Shown here: positions 44,980 to 54,370 of the stretch, piece after piece
How positions within the stretch are numbered: the stretch's first letter is position 1
How the letters are laid out: each line of letters opens with the position of its first letter
NCBI GenBank assembly: GCA_017051695.1
Contig: JAFIDK010000001.1
Span: 930,001-994,000, forward strand
From: Algoriphagus aestuarii
Lineage (GTDB): Bacteria; Bacteroidota; Bacteroidia; Cytophagales; Cyclobacteriaceae
Reading direction: 5' to 3'
Length of the DNA stretch: 64,000 nt
Position numbers and translations under genes: made by a program
Notes under the pieces: generated by a model
The model's input: the letters and a program-made list of their open reading frames with translations, nothing else
Database searches by the model: none
Told to the model about the DNA's origin: nothing

Positions 44980-47535
44980 ATGAAAAAGGGTACCTTAGTG
45001 CTAATATTATCTCTTTTTGCCACGATGGGCCATGCTCAGGTGGATTTGAGTTATTATTTACCCAAGGGTTATACATATGATCCTAATATCCCAACTCCAA
45101 AAGAAGTTCTTGGATATGAGGTCGGTGAATGGCATGTGAGCCACGATCAATTGGTCATGTATATGAAAGCCGTGGCCGAAGCCTCGGATCGGGTGACCAT
45201 AGAAGAAACAGGTCGGACTTACGAAAAAAGGCCTCAGGTTCTTTTGACAATCACCTCACCTTCCAATCTTGGAAAAATAGATCAGATCAAAGCTGAACGT
45301 GCCAAATTGCGGGATGCCGGTGCCTCAGTTGACGTCGCAAATATGCCGATCGTGATGTTTATGGGGTACTCAGTGCATGGAAACGAACCAAGCGGTGCCA
45401 ATGCATCGATGTTGGCGATCTACCATTTTGCTGCAGCAGCAGAAGTCGGTCCTGAGTTGGAAAATATTGTTTTGCTTTTAGATCCAGCCATCAATCCAGA
45501 TGGGTTGAATCGATTTGCTTCCTGGGTCAATTCCCATAAATCATACAATCTCAATGGTGATCCAAACGGAAGGGAATACAATGAAGCTTGGCCAAGAGGA
45601 AGAACCAATCACTATTGGTTTGATTTGAATAGAGACTGGCTTCCGGTACAGCATCCAGAGTCAAGAAACCGGGTGAGGGTATTCCAGGAATGGCTTCCAA
45701 ATATCCATTTGGACTTCCACGAAATGGGAAGTAACAGCACCTTCTTTTTCCAGCCGGGTGTCCCAGCCCGAATGCACCCTCTTACTCCTACCAAGAATTT
45801 TGAACTGACCAAAAAGATCGGTGAATACCATGCAAAGGCTTTGGATCAGATCGGTTCCTTGTATTACAATCAGGAGAATTACGATGATTTTTACTACGGA
45901 AAGGGCTCTACTTACCCAGACGTCCAGGGTTCGATCGGGATTCTTTTCGAGCAGGCTAGTTCAAGAGGACATCTCCAAAAAACGGACTATGGGATGTTGA
46001 GCTTTCCATTTACAATCAGAAATCAGTTTACAGCCAACCTTTCTTCCTATCAGGCCGCAAAAGAAATGCGACAGGAGCTAAACCAGTGGATGAAAGATTT
46101 CTATAATGATATAAAAAGCGAAAGCGATGCCGATGTAAACAAAGCCTACATTTTTGGGAGCAAGGAAGATGACGCCAGAAGCTATAACTTGGCCGATTTG
46201 ATTATCCAACATGACATTGAGGTGTACAGTTTGAAAGAGGATGTGACTTTGAATGGTCAGGAGTTTAGAAAGGAAAATTCTTATATCGTTCCAGCTAATC
46301 AGCCTCAATATCGTCTGATCAAGGCGATGTTTGAAACTAGAACTTCATTTCAAGACAGCCTTTTTTATGATATTTCTGCCTGGACTTATCCGATGGCTTT
46401 CAATCTTGAATACCAAGCGCTGAACAGCAGAATATTAAATTTGGCGAGTGTAGAGAAAGTGGATAAGACAAACCTGAAAATGGCTCCCGGAAAAGTGATC
46501 GGTGCTTCAGGAGCTTATCAGTATGCCATGGAATGGACAGACTATTATGCCCCAAAAGCAGCCAATAAATTGATGAATGCAGGTTTTTTGGTGCGCGTGG
46601 CACATGCGGAATTTGAAACCCCTGAAGGCAAAACCTTTGGAAGAGGGACGATTTTGATCGGGAAAGGAGATTCAGACTTGGACGAAAACGCGATGTATCA
46701 AAAACTGAATGAAATCGCTTTGGCATCCCATGTGGATATTTACGCTATTGGAACAGGATATACCTCGGGAATCAACATGGGATCTACCTTTACGGACCCA
46801 TTGGATAAGCCTGAAATAGCGCTGCTGGTCGATGGTGGAGTAGATAGCTACGAAGCTGGAGAAATCTGGCACTTGCTGGATCAGAGGATGGAAATGGCGA
46901 TTACTTTATTGCCAATGGATGCTATCGGAGGTAGCACGTTGGAGAGATATAATGTGGTTTTGATGCCTGATGGCCGCTATAACGGCTTGGGAAAATCGGG
47001 AGCTGCCGCTTTGAAAGAATGGGTTTCTAAAGGAGGTACTTTAGTCGCCAAAGGTGGTGCGCTAAGGTTCTTGGCAGACAACGAGATCGGTACTTTTACT
47101 TTTAAAAGTGCCTCGGAGCCAGAAAAAGGACTACAAAAAAATTACTCGGATTATGAAAATGCCACTGGTGCCAAAGTTACCGGTGGAGCGATTTTCAATG
47201 CAAAATTGGACCTTACCCATCCGATTGGGTATGGATATACCAATTCAGAAATCTATACTTTCCGAAACGACAACTTATTTATGGAACCTTCCGAAAACCC
47301 TTATGCCAACCCATTGGTTTATACTGATAATCCTTTGGCCTCTGGCTATTTACACCCGTCAAATTTAGAAGGTTTGAAAAATGGAGGGGTCATCCGGATT
47401 TCTTCGGTGGGCAGAGGAAGAATCGTAGGATTTGCCGATAACATGAATTTCAGAGCCTTTTGGTTCGGAACCAACAAATTATATCTCAATGCAATTTTCT
47501 TTGGACAATCTATCCAAAGTGGCACAGGAAGATGA
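44980..47535 (+). CDS. Secreted M14-family zinc carboxypeptidase-like metallopeptidase
   Basis: This 851-residue protein has a signal peptide ending at GHAQ (residue 20). The zinc ligands are His133 and Glu136 in HGNEPSG and His247 in LDFHEMG; Glu324 in FEQASSRG is the likely catalytic base. DLNRDWLPVQHPES is also typical. The 480 residues after the peptidase domain include a class I glutamine amidotransferase-like fold region (LVDGGVDSYEAGEIWHLLDQ, KGGTLVAKGG), as in related Bacteroidota proteins. It is probably a periplasmic peptidase. It stands alone and ends in a strong terminator. Confidence 0.88.
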   Translation: MKKGTLVLILSLFATMGHAQVDLSYYLPKGYTYDPNIPTPKEVLGYEVGEWHVSHDQLVMYMKAVAEASDRVTIEETGRTYEKRPQVLLTITSPSNLGKIDQIKAERAKLRDAGASVDVANMPIVMFMGYSVHGNEPSGANASMLAIYHFAAAAEVGPELENIVLLLDPAINPDGLNRFASWVNSHKSYNLNGDPNGREYNEAWPRGRTNHYWFDLNRDWLPVQHPESRNRVRVFQEWLPNIHLDFHEMGSNSTFFFQPGVPARMHPLTPTKNFELTKKIGEYHAKALDQIGSLYYNQENYDDFYYGKGSTYPDVQGSIGILFEQASSRGHLQKTDYGMLSFPFTIRNQFTANLSSYQAAKEMRQELNQWMKDFYNDIKSESDADVNKAYIFGSKEDDARSYNLADLIIQHDIEVYSLKEDVTLNGQEFRKENSYIVPANQPQYRLIKAMFETRTSFQDSLFYDISAWTYPMAFNLEYQALNSRILNLASVEKVDKTNLKMAPGKVIGASGAYQYAMEWTDYYAPKAANKLMNAGFLVRVAHAEFETPEGKTFGRGTILIGKGDSDLDENAMYQKLNEIALASHVDIYAIGTGYTSGINMGSTFTDPLDKPEIALLVDGGVDSYEAGEIWHLLDQRMEMAITLLPMDAIGGSTLERYNVVLMPDGRYNGLGKSGAAALKEWVSKGGTLVAKGGALRFLADNEIGTFTFKSASEPEKGLQKNYSDYENATGAKVTGGAIFNAKLDLTHPIGYGYTNSEIYTFRNDNLFMEPSENPYANPLVYTDNPLASGYLHPSNLEGLKNGGVIRISSVGRGRIVGFADNMNFRAFWFGTNKLYLNAIFFGQSIQSGTGR

Positions 47536-47543
47536 TAAGAATT

Positions 47544-47576
47544 AAAAGTCCCAGGTCAATTGATTTGGGACTTTTT
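47544..47576 (+). terminator. Terminator after the M14 peptidase gene
   Basis: A 10-bp stem (AAAAGTCCCA / TGGGACTTTT) extends inward through G-U pairs and TCAATTGA to an almost unbroken palindrome, and runs into T. It starts nine bases after the stop. Confidence 0.85.
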
Positions 47577-47691
47577 GTTTGGGGCTTTTTTAAGAAAGTT
47601 CCAACCAAATTTTAAAAGCTTTCGTTTTACATTTATTGTTTTGACCCCTTTTTAATTCATCCAACCATTGTTCAAATCACCCTTCACTCCT

Positions 47692-48822
47692 ATGAAAATA
47701 AATTTACTTTCCAGTTCCAAGCTTGTTTTACTCAGTCTTAGCATCGGTTTATCCTCAGTTTCTTTAGCTCAGGAAATGAGTTTTGAGGAATACAATCCTC
47801 CATCTACTCTGAAAGTCCCTGAGCACCCAGTTCAAAGAGCAAAGTTTCCTTTTGTGGATATTCATAGTCATCAAGGTGGAATCAATGAGTCACGGATTGA
47901 TGAGCTAGTAGGTGAAATGGATGAGTTGAACATGGGGGTTTTGGTAAACCTCAGTGGAAGAGGCTTTGGACGAGGTGATAGTAACAGCCAGCAAGAATAC
48001 ATCAAATCCATGATCCAGGAATTTAACACCCATGCTCCAGGTAGATTCATGGTGTTTACCAACTTGAATTTCGCTGGTTTCGGAGATGAAAACTGGACAA
48101 GGATCGCAATCAAAGAATTGGAGGAAGATGTAGCAGCAGGTGCAAGTGGCTTGAAAATATACAAGAGTTTGGGCCTGAATGTGAAAGATATCAATGGTAT
48201 TCGGGTGCCTGTTAATCATCCGGATCTGGATGCGGTTTGGGCTAAAGCAGGAGAATTGGGAATTCCGGTAATCATTCACTCAGCCGATCCAGCACAATTT
48301 TGGCAGGAAATGGACGCCAATAATGAGCGTTGGTTAGAGTTGAAAACACATCCAAACAGAAAAAGAGGAGATGATAATCCTGCTCCCTTTGAACAGATTA
48401 TCGCGGAGCAACATGATGTTTTCGCTAAGCATCCGGAAACTACCTTTATCAATGCCCACATGGGTTGGATGGCCAATGACTTGGATGCAGCCAGTGCCCA
48501 TTTGGAAAAATTTCCAAATGTGAACTTTGGGATTGGTGCGGTGATCGCAGAGTTTGGTCGCCAACCGAAGAGAGCCCGAGAATTTTTTGAAAAATACCAA
48601 GACAGAGTTCTTTTTGGGAAGGATGCCTACAACAAGGAAGAGTATTACACTTACTTCAGAGTCCTGGAAACTGAGGATGAATATTTCCCTTATTACAAAA
48701 AATACCATGCTTTTTGGGCGATGTACGGCTTAGGCCTTTCTGATGAGGTCTTGAAAAAACTTTACTACAAAAATGCGTTACGCATTGTTCCGGGAATGGA
48801 TAAAAGTGTGTTTCCGGATTGA
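47692..48822 (+). CDS. Secreted amidohydrolase-family (TIM-barrel metal-dependent hydrolase) protein
   Basis: The ATG at 47692 is preferred to the TTG at 47668 because it gives a normal signal peptide (MKINLLSSSKLVLLSLSIGL, then SLAQ). The protein is about 376 residues. The barrel carries VDIHSHQGG, SGLKIYKSLG, IPVIIHSADPAQFW, INAHMGW and LFGKDAY, the metal and catalytic positions of the Amidohydrolase_2 group. Such enzymes are hydrolases or decarboxylases, but the substrate is unknown. The export signal is unusual for the decarboxylase branch. Confidence 0.82.
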   Translation: MKINLLSSSKLVLLSLSIGLSSVSLAQEMSFEEYNPPSTLKVPEHPVQRAKFPFVDIHSHQGGINESRIDELVGEMDELNMGVLVNLSGRGFGRGDSNSQQEYIKSMIQEFNTHAPGRFMVFTNLNFAGFGDENWTRIAIKELEEDVAAGASGLKIYKSLGLNVKDINGIRVPVNHPDLDAVWAKAGELGIPVIIHSADPAQFWQEMDANNERWLELKTHPNRKRGDDNPAPFEQIIAEQHDVFAKHPETTFINAHMGWMANDLDAASAHLEKFPNVNFGIGAVIAEFGRQPKRAREFFEKYQDRVLFGKDAYNKEEYYTYFRVLETEDEYFPYYKKYHAFWAMYGLGLSDEVLKKLYYKNALRIVPGMDKSVFPD

Positions 48823-48874
48823 TAAAACCTCTTGTAACCGCTGGGTTCGCAAAGATTTACACAGAGGCCATAAA

Positions 48875-48916
48875 GATAATACAGGTTGGTTAATTCTTTA
48901 TTCGACCTGTATTATC
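48875..48916 (+). terminator. 12-bp inverted repeat, possible terminator
   Basis: GATAATACAGGT at 48875-48886 pairs perfectly with ACCTGTATTATC at 48905-48916 around an 18-base loop. Only a weak T-rich stretch (GATTTTCATTT) follows. It lies 53 bases after the amidohydrolase gene and 87 before the LytTR gene, so it may end the former or regulate the latter. Confidence 0.5.
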
Positions 48917-49002
48917 CGATTTTCATTTGGGTGAAATATCAGTTGCATATAAAATTTTTTGAAGAGAAAGGGTAAATTAAACTGAACCCAGAATTATTGA
49001 AC

Positions 49003-49806
49003 ATGATACCAGAAAAACCTAGAATCAAAGCAACGATAAAGTATCTCTTTGTCTTGATTCTGGTACTGTTGGTAACAATTTTTCAGGATTATCTACATTC
49101 ACAGTACAACGATTACTCTTTCTATGCATCCGAATCATTCCTTTTCAATACGTTTTGGATCCTGATTTTGCCGGTTGTTTTTCTTTTGAATTGGCAATTT
49201 CAGCAAGCCTCTATCATTAAAAAACTGGATAATCCCTTTATCAAAAGGTTGTTTTTTGTTTTTTTGGCAACACTTATCCACATCCTGCTATTTGCCGGTT
49301 TAGTCCATTTGATTTCCGCTCTTTTCTTTGAGCATACCTTTAATTTCACTCGTAATCTCAATTACACTATTTATGAGGATTTGTATAAATACTTGCTGAT
49401 TTACTCGGTTATTTCTTTGGTATTAATTAGAAAAAGCAAAGTACAAAACATTGAAAAAACCCACTTTTTAGAACAAGTAATGGTTGGTTCCGGAAGGACA
49501 AAAATTGCAATCAGAACTTCTGACATTTTTTATATCAGCGCAGCCCCGCCATATATAGCAATTCATTTAGAGGAGAAAAAGCATTTGCATACGGCAACTC
49601 TTAAGTCGATTTTGAGAGAACTTGATTCTGAGAAATATGTGCAGATTCATAAATCCACTATTGTGAATCTTACTAAAGTGATTTCATACAGATCCCGTCT
49701 CAATGGCGACTACGATGTGCTGCTTTCGAATGAGAAAGAACTTCGATTAAGCCGAAACTATGTGGATAACTTCAAGCAGAAGTTTCCTATGTCCTCATCG
49801 TCTTAA
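49003..49806 (+). CDS. LytTR-family transcriptional regulator with N-terminal membrane domain
   Basis: The ATG at 49003 is preferred to the TTG at 48997. The protein is about 267 residues. Four hydrophobic segments (about 10-30, 45-65, 80-105 and 122-140) precede a LytTR DNA-binding domain at about 165-262. Characteristic segments are IRTSDIFYISAAPPYIAIHL, KYVQIHKSTIVNLTKV and ELRLSRNYVDNFKQKF. There is no receiver domain, so it must sense its signal directly through the membrane part or by a partner. It is the first gene of a plus-strand group with an intradiol-dioxygenase-like and a YceI lipoprotein and may regulate them. Confidence 0.88.
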   Translation: MIPEKPRIKATIKYLFVLILVLLVTIFQDYLHSQYNDYSFYASESFLFNTFWILILPVVFLLNWQFQQASIIKKLDNPFIKRLFFVFLATLIHILLFAGLVHLISALFFEHTFNFTRNLNYTIYEDLYKYLLIYSVISLVLIRKSKVQNIEKTHFLEQVMVGSGRTKIAIRTSDIFYISAAPPYIAIHLEEKKHLHTATLKSILRELDSEKYVQIHKSTIVNLTKVISYRSRLNGDYDVLLSNEKELRLSRNYVDNFKQKFPMSSSS

Positions 49807-49884
49807 GCTAGATTTTCCACAGCTTAGCCTAGTTGATTTTTGCATAAGCAGACTTTTTCTAACCTTTTGGGAAAATTCTGCGAA

Positions 49885-50520
49885 ATGAAAATGTATAAAC
49901 TAATCACGCTGTGCTGGATGTTTTTGAGTGTTTCCTCATGTCATGCCCAATCAGCAAAATCCAAAAAAGAAAAAATCGTTGGAGGGCCTTGTGAAGGCTG
50001 CGAGGCCATCTTTGAATATGGAAGTAAAAAACTATCAGCCATTGATACGCTTCCTCTTTTTCCTGAAACCGAACCCAAGCTTAAGATCACGGGCAAAGTG
50101 TTTCAAAGGGATGGACAAACTCCAGCTGAAGGCGTCTTTATTTACATTTACCACACCAATAGAAATGGGATTTATCAAACTAAAGGAGATGAAGAGGGCT
50201 GGGCTAAACGCCATGGATTTATTCGGGGCTGGGTAAAGACGGATTCAAATGGGAACTATACTTTTTACACCTTTCGTCCTGCTGCTTATCCAGATCGAAA
50301 TGAACCTGAGCATATTCATATGACGGTGAAAGAATCCGGGAAAATAGCCTATTACCTAGATGATTTTGTATTTGAAGACGATCCTCTTTTGACCATTGAA
50401 AAGAGGAAAAATCTGCAAAATAGAGGTGGATCTGGGCTTGTGATGCCATCTCTGGAAAATGGCATTTTAACCATCCGACGTGATATGATTCTCGGATTAA
50501 ATATTCCGGATTATGACTAA
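49885..50520 (+). CDS. Intradiol ring-cleavage dioxygenase-like lipoprotein
   Basis: The ATG at 49885 gives a short lipoprotein signal peptide with lipobox VSSC; an upstream ATG at 49840 would add 15 unlikely residues. The protein is about 211 residues. The beta-sandwich of intradiol dioxygenases is recognisable from YIYHTNRNGIYQT, HGFIRGWVKTD, YTFYTFRPAAYP and EPEHIHMTVKE. These supply the two Tyr and two His iron ligands. A CEGC motif near the N-terminus (GGPCEGCEAIFE) is typical of this exported subgroup. A real catechol substrate outside the cytoplasm is doubtful. The next gene overlaps its end by eight bases. Confidence 0.82.
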   Translation: MKMYKLITLCWMFLSVSSCHAQSAKSKKEKIVGGPCEGCEAIFEYGSKKLSAIDTLPLFPETEPKLKITGKVFQRDGQTPAEGVFIYIYHTNRNGIYQTKGDEEGWAKRHGFIRGWVKTDSNGNYTFYTFRPAAYPDRNEPEHIHMTVKESGKIAYYLDDFVFEDDPLLTIEKRKNLQNRGGSGLVMPSLENGILTIRRDMILGLNIPDYD

Positions 50521-51130
50521 ACTTGCCCTATTTCTATTCGGGATTTTAATGCTCAGCTGTGTGGATAAGTCTGATTCTAAAACCTTAGAGCTTAGCCCAG
50601 AATCAATTTCTGAAGGTATATTGGATACTTTGAATATTGATCTTTTAGCGTCCAAGATTTTCTGGAAAGGCACCAAAATGATGGGTTTGGGAAAGCATGA
50701 AGGAGAAATAGCTTTTCAAACAGGATACCTTGTACAGGAAAACAGCCAACTTATTGGAGGTGAATTTTTAGTGGATATGAATAGTATGACGGTAACTGAC
50801 ATTCCAGCAACAGATCCAATCCCTATCCGGAATCTTACGAATCATTTAAAAAGTGCTGATTTTTTTAATGTGGATAAGTATCCATTTTCAACTTTCAGAA
50901 TTGTTGAAATTAAGAAAGTTGAAAATGGAGATTTACGAATAATTGGCGATTTGGAAATAAAAGGAATTACCAACAGGATTTCTTTTAAAGCCGAAGAGTT
51001 TGAAAATCGATTTAAAGCAGCGGTGGAAATTGACCGCTTCGATTGGGATATTGCCTACAGTGGAAGTTGGGTAGATCGTACGCTAGTAGATAGAGAGATT
51101 GAACTAAGGATTGAATTAGCTCTTTATTGA
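50513..51130 (+). CDS. YceI-family lipoprotein (lipocalin-like isoprenoid-binding fold)
   Basis: This 205-residue protein has lipobox LMLSC. The YceI domain covers nearly the whole mature protein: IFWKGTKMMGLGKHEGEI, GGEFLVDMNSMTV, LKSADFFNVDKYPFSTF and DLEIKGITNRISF. YceI proteins form a lipocalin-like barrel that binds a polyisoprenoid chain, such as a quinone-type molecule. It overlaps the dioxygenase-like gene by eight bases. The pair may handle the same lipophilic or phenolic compound, which is an inference. Confidence 0.88.
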   Translation: MTKLALFLFGILMLSCVDKSDSKTLELSPESISEGILDTLNIDLLASKIFWKGTKMMGLGKHEGEIAFQTGYLVQENSQLIGGEFLVDMNSMTVTDIPATDPIPIRNLTNHLKSADFFNVDKYPFSTFRIVEIKKVENGDLRIIGDLEIKGITNRISFKAEEFENRFKAAVEIDRFDWDIAYSGSWVDRTLVDREIELRIELALY

Positions 51131-51134
51131 GAAA

Positions 51135-51656
51135 TTGATAATTTTAGTAATCTATCAACCTAAAATAGCTTTGTCCCAATTCAACCATAGAAATGGAAGT
51201 TCTGGAATTAATGGAACTCGACTATTAGGTCTCATTTTAATAGCAACTGGTAGCATAGTTTTACTTGTTCCGTTATTCTTTGAGGTGAATACCGACCCGC
51301 AGAAGATAGGCATGGTAGGTGGCGGAGCTTTTTTAATTGGTTTGTTAATGATTTCGATTTATTCTGGAACACTCATCGATTTTGCTGAGAATAGATTCAA
51401 AGAATATCAAAGTTTCCTTTGGATTAAAATCGGTGATTGGCAAGAGCTACCTAAAATCGAACAGGCAGAGCTGATCGTTCATACTTTTGAAAGTAGAAAT
51501 ACTCCCAATGGAATTAGTCCGACACTTTCACAAGTCGTCACCATTTATAAATGTGTATTGCTTGCCAATGGAACCAAGTTTTTAGCACTTGATTTCACTA
51601 AAGAAAAAAACGCAGTTGCAGCGTTAGAGAAAATAAAAAAGGGTTTGAGGATTTGA
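51135..51656 (+). CDS. Hypothetical small membrane protein
   Basis: I do not recognise this 173-residue protein. It has two predicted membrane helices (LLGLILIATGSIVLLVPLFF and MVGGGAFLIGLLMISIYSG) followed by a cytoplasmic-type beta-rich domain of about 90 residues. No ATG start exists near the 5' end. TTG at 51135 is listed; TTG at 51171 would begin SQFNHRNGSSGING and is at least as likely. It starts four bases after the YceI gene and is probably the last gene of that unit. Confidence 0.6.
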   Translation: MIILVIYQPKIALSQFNHRNGSSGINGTRLLGLILIATGSIVLLVPLFFEVNTDPQKIGMVGGGAFLIGLLMISIYSGTLIDFAENRFKEYQSFLWIKIGDWQELPKIEQAELIVHTFESRNTPNGISPTLSQVVTIYKCVLLANGTKFLALDFTKEKNAVAALEKIKKGLRI

Positions 51657-51677
51657 ATAATTGATCTTCTTTAAAGC

Positions 51678-51724
51678 AAAAAAAGCACGGACTCTCCCAA
51701 ATATGTGTTAGGAAAGCCAGTGCT
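51678..51724 (-). terminator. Terminator of the thiamin-type TonB receptor gene
   Basis: On the minus strand AGCACTGGCTTTCC pairs with GGGAGAGTCCGTGCT (one mismatch, G-U pairs) around a 12-base loop and is followed by six T. It lies 19 bases beyond the receptor stop. Confidence 0.85.
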
Positions 51725-51742
51725 GCTTTTATAAGAATCTCT

Positions 51743-54133
51743 CTAAAACTTTAAATTCAATCCCAACATAAAATTGGTTCCTGCCATTGGGTAATAATAG
51801 TTTTCCGTAATCAATTCTCTTCCAGAATCACCGGGAATGAAATAACTAAAGGTGTAGCCATTTGGTTCGTACAATTCATTGAAGATATTATTGACCAAAA
51901 GATTCAACTCTAGGCTTTTGAAGAATCTCGGTTGCACTTGGTAGCTGATTCGGATATCATTGGTAAAAAATGCATCCAAAGACCGGCTGTCACTGGCTGA
52001 ATTGTCCAAGTATTGCTTGCCAACGTACTTGGACATCCAGTTCAAAGAAAGATTTTCAATTGGTCTATACTCGATGATTGCCGAAGCAATGGCATTTGGC
52101 GAAAACGCAATGTCTGTATCCACATAAGTGAAAGCCTCTTGCTGAAATTCTGCTGTGCTGTAGTCATCCACATATTCGGTGAACTCTTCTATCTTATTTT
52201 GGCTAAGCGTCAGGTTACCTCCTAAAGTAAATTGTTTTGAAACTTGATAAGCTCCGGAAAGCTCGATTCCAGCTCGGTAGGAATTAGCCACATTTTCCCG
52301 AATATAAGCTCCTACATCATTGATCTGACCTGTTAAAATCAACTGATCCTTGTAATTCATATAGTAGAGGTTGGTATTGTAATTAAACTTACCTTTTTGT
52401 GCTCTCACTCCAGCTTCTATGTCGTTCAATCGCTCAGGTCTTGGGATTTCGGTTATTGGGTTATCTGTGAAATCCGAACGCTTCGGCTCTCGGTTTGCCA
52501 CAGCATAACTTGCATACCAAACCTGCCCATTGCTTCGCTCATAACTCAAACCGAATTTCGGATTGAAAAAGGTATAGGTTTGGTTGCCATCTACGATTCG
52601 CTGATCGTCATTGACTCCAAAAAATGTGTAATCAATCCCACGAACCTGCAAATCCCCAAAGAGATTCAATCCAGGACTGATTTCGTGCGTCGCTTTCAGA
52701 TAGATATTTCTATCGTCCTTTACAGCATTGTTGTCATAATATCGATCCCTAATATTGGTTTCTCCGGCAATTCTTGCCCAGATGATCTCCCCGAAGTGAT
52801 CTCCGTCGTAGCGATTGGCTCCACCACCTAAGATGACATCCCATTTACCATCATCCGAGATATAATTTACTGAAGCAATACCTCCAAAGAAGTCGTTGTC
52901 CAACCATCTGCGGCGAATGATATCCGTGCTGGAGATGGTTTCTTCTCCGATTTGGACATCTGGAAGCCCGTAACTTGCAAAATCATCGTCTTCACGGAAC
53001 TGCTCGTAATATCCTCTACCGTAAGTGTAGTGAAGCGCGGCATTGGTTTTCCAGTTGCTCCCGATTTTCCCAGTATATATCAACTGATAATGATCTTGCT
53101 GGTAATTATCGGTTTCATTATCGTAAGTGTAATAGTTGAACGTCCGATCATTCTCCAATTTTGACTCAGGAAGACCGTACCAAGCCTGATAAGTCTGTTC
53201 TTTTCCAGAAAAGACATTCAGCTTTACCACTGAATTTTCTCCATAATATCCTGCGGAAACAAAAAAGGATTTCAAATCCGAAAAAGCTCGGTCCACATAG
53301 CCATCGGATGTGATTTTAGAAAGCCGTGCGTCGACGGCAAATCGATTGTTCAAAAGCCCTGTTCCAGCTTTTACGGTGTGCTTCCAGGAATTAAATGAAC
53401 CCACTGAATTAGAAATTTCTGTATAGGAATCATCCTTCCGGGTATCCGTTTGGATGTTTAGGCTGGCACCAAAAGTAGCTGCACCATTAGTGGAGGTTCC
53501 TACACCACGTTGGATCTGAATGTTATCCACAGAAGAAGCAAAATCAGGCATGTTGACATAAAATACCCCATGAGATTCTGCGTCATTCATAGGGATACCG
53601 TTGACGGTCACATTGATTCTGCTTTGATCAGAGCCTCTGATACTCATACTGGTATAGCCGATTCCGGCTCCTGCATCAGAATTGGTGACAACTGATGGAG
53701 TGAAATTCAGTAGAATCGGGATGTCTTGCCCCAGGTTTCTTTTGGAAAGCTCCGTTTTATCGATGGTCTGGAAGGTGGTAGGTGTCGTAGCAGAAGCCCT
53801 AGTCGCAGAAACAATAAACTCTTCAGTCAGAAGCTCAGTTGGCTTTAGTCTGATGGTAAGTCCCTCTGATTTAGGAAGAGTGATCATCTGTTCGGAGGTT
53901 TCAAATCCAACATAAGAAACTCGAAGTATCAGCTCCCCTGCTTTTAATTTAGTGATGGTAAAAGAGCCATTTTCATCCGTCACGGCCCCTCTGCCCTGTT
54001 TTTCTGTCCAGACAGAAGCTCCAATTAAAGGTTCACCGGTATCGGCGTCCAGAATTTTTCCTTGGAGACTTTCCTGTGCCCATGCGGAAATTGCAAACAG
54101 GCAAAATGCCAGGTTTAGCAGTATTTTTTTCAT
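51743..54133 (-). CDS. TonB-dependent outer-membrane receptor, probable thiamin or thiamin-precursor transporter
   Basis: This 796-residue protein has a signal peptide (ending AWAQ). A carboxypeptidase-regulatory-like domain follows at about 20-105 (LQGKILDADTGEPLIGASV), then a plug (TSMSIRGSDQSRINVTVNGI and DNIQIQRGVGTST). The C-terminal barrel ends NFMLGLNLKF. It is a classic single-protein receptor without SusD. A TPP riboswitch in its leader shows that it is repressed when thiamin diphosphate is plentiful, which points to thiamin, HMP or a related compound as substrate. Receptors under this control are known in Bacteroidota and were named omr1. No PnuT-type inner-membrane carrier or thiamin kinase adjoins it. 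Confidence 0.87.
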   Translation of the reverse strand: MKKILLNLAFCLFAISAWAQESLQGKILDADTGEPLIGASVWTEKQGRGAVTDENGSFTITKLKAGELILRVSYVGFETSEQMITLPKSEGLTIRLKPTELLTEEFIVSATRASATTPTTFQTIDKTELSKRNLGQDIPILLNFTPSVVTNSDAGAGIGYTSMSIRGSDQSRINVTVNGIPMNDAESHGVFYVNMPDFASSVDNIQIQRGVGTSTNGAATFGASLNIQTDTRKDDSYTEISNSVGSFNSWKHTVKAGTGLLNNRFAVDARLSKITSDGYVDRAFSDLKSFFVSAGYYGENSVVKLNVFSGKEQTYQAWYGLPESKLENDRTFNYYTYDNETDNYQQDHYQLIYTGKIGSNWKTNAALHYTYGRGYYEQFREDDDFASYGLPDVQIGEETISSTDIIRRRWLDNDFFGGIASVNYISDDGKWDVILGGGANRYDGDHFGEIIWARIAGETNIRDRYYDNNAVKDDRNIYLKATHEISPGLNLFGDLQVRGIDYTFFGVNDDQRIVDGNQTYTFFNPKFGLSYERSNGQVWYASYAVANREPKRSDFTDNPITEIPRPERLNDIEAGVRAQKGKFNYNTNLYYMNYKDQLILTGQINDVGAYIRENVANSYRAGIELSGAYQVSKQFTLGGNLTLSQNKIEEFTEYVDDYSTAEFQQEAFTYVDTDIAFSPNAIASAIIEYRPIENLSLNWMSKYVGKQYLDNSASDSRSLDAFFTNDIRISYQVQPRFFKSLELNLLVNNIFNELYEPNGYTFSYFIPGDSGRELITENYYYPMAGTNFMLGLNLKF

Positions 54134-54140
54134 GTGAATT

Positions 54141-54152
54141 ACCCTTGCGGGT
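54141..54152 (-). promoter_or_regulatory. Hairpin covering the receptor ribosome-binding site
   Basis: On the minus strand ACCC-GCAA-GGGT forms a 4-bp stem with a GNRA-type loop. The SD-like AAGGG is in its 3' arm, seven bases before the ATG at 54133. It may be part of the riboswitch expression platform, acting on translation; this is inferred from position. Confidence 0.4.
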
Positions 54153-54282
54153 CAATAAGGTGAAACATGAGAAAACTTAGGGGAAGTCTTCCGTGATTGT
54201 TTACCCGTATGCACAACTTGCACAAAACAGAAAGCGCAATGGCGCCTTTTCGCGAATTCGATTTGGTACTAGTTAATGCCGC

Positions 54283-54362
54283 TCATTTCCCTTCGCCGGC
54301 ATTACCCGGATCAGGTCGTATGGGTATGATCTCAGCCCGAAATATTTAGGCACCCCTTATGA
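54283..54362 (-). ncRNA. TPP riboswitch (THI element)
   Basis: Read on the minus strand the aptamer shows the conserved blocks in order: GGGGTGCC, GGCTGAGATCATACCC, GACCTGATCCGGGTAATG and CCGGCGAAGGGAAATGAG. The CTGAGA and CCTGAT blocks are the invariant thiamin diphosphate contacts. TCAT and ATGA pair as P1 at the ends. The aptamer begins about three bases after the predicted transcription start and lies 150 bases before the receptor gene, leaving room for an expression platform. Ligand binding should lower receptor expression. Confidence 0.96.
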
Positions 54363-54370
54363 TCTTGCTG

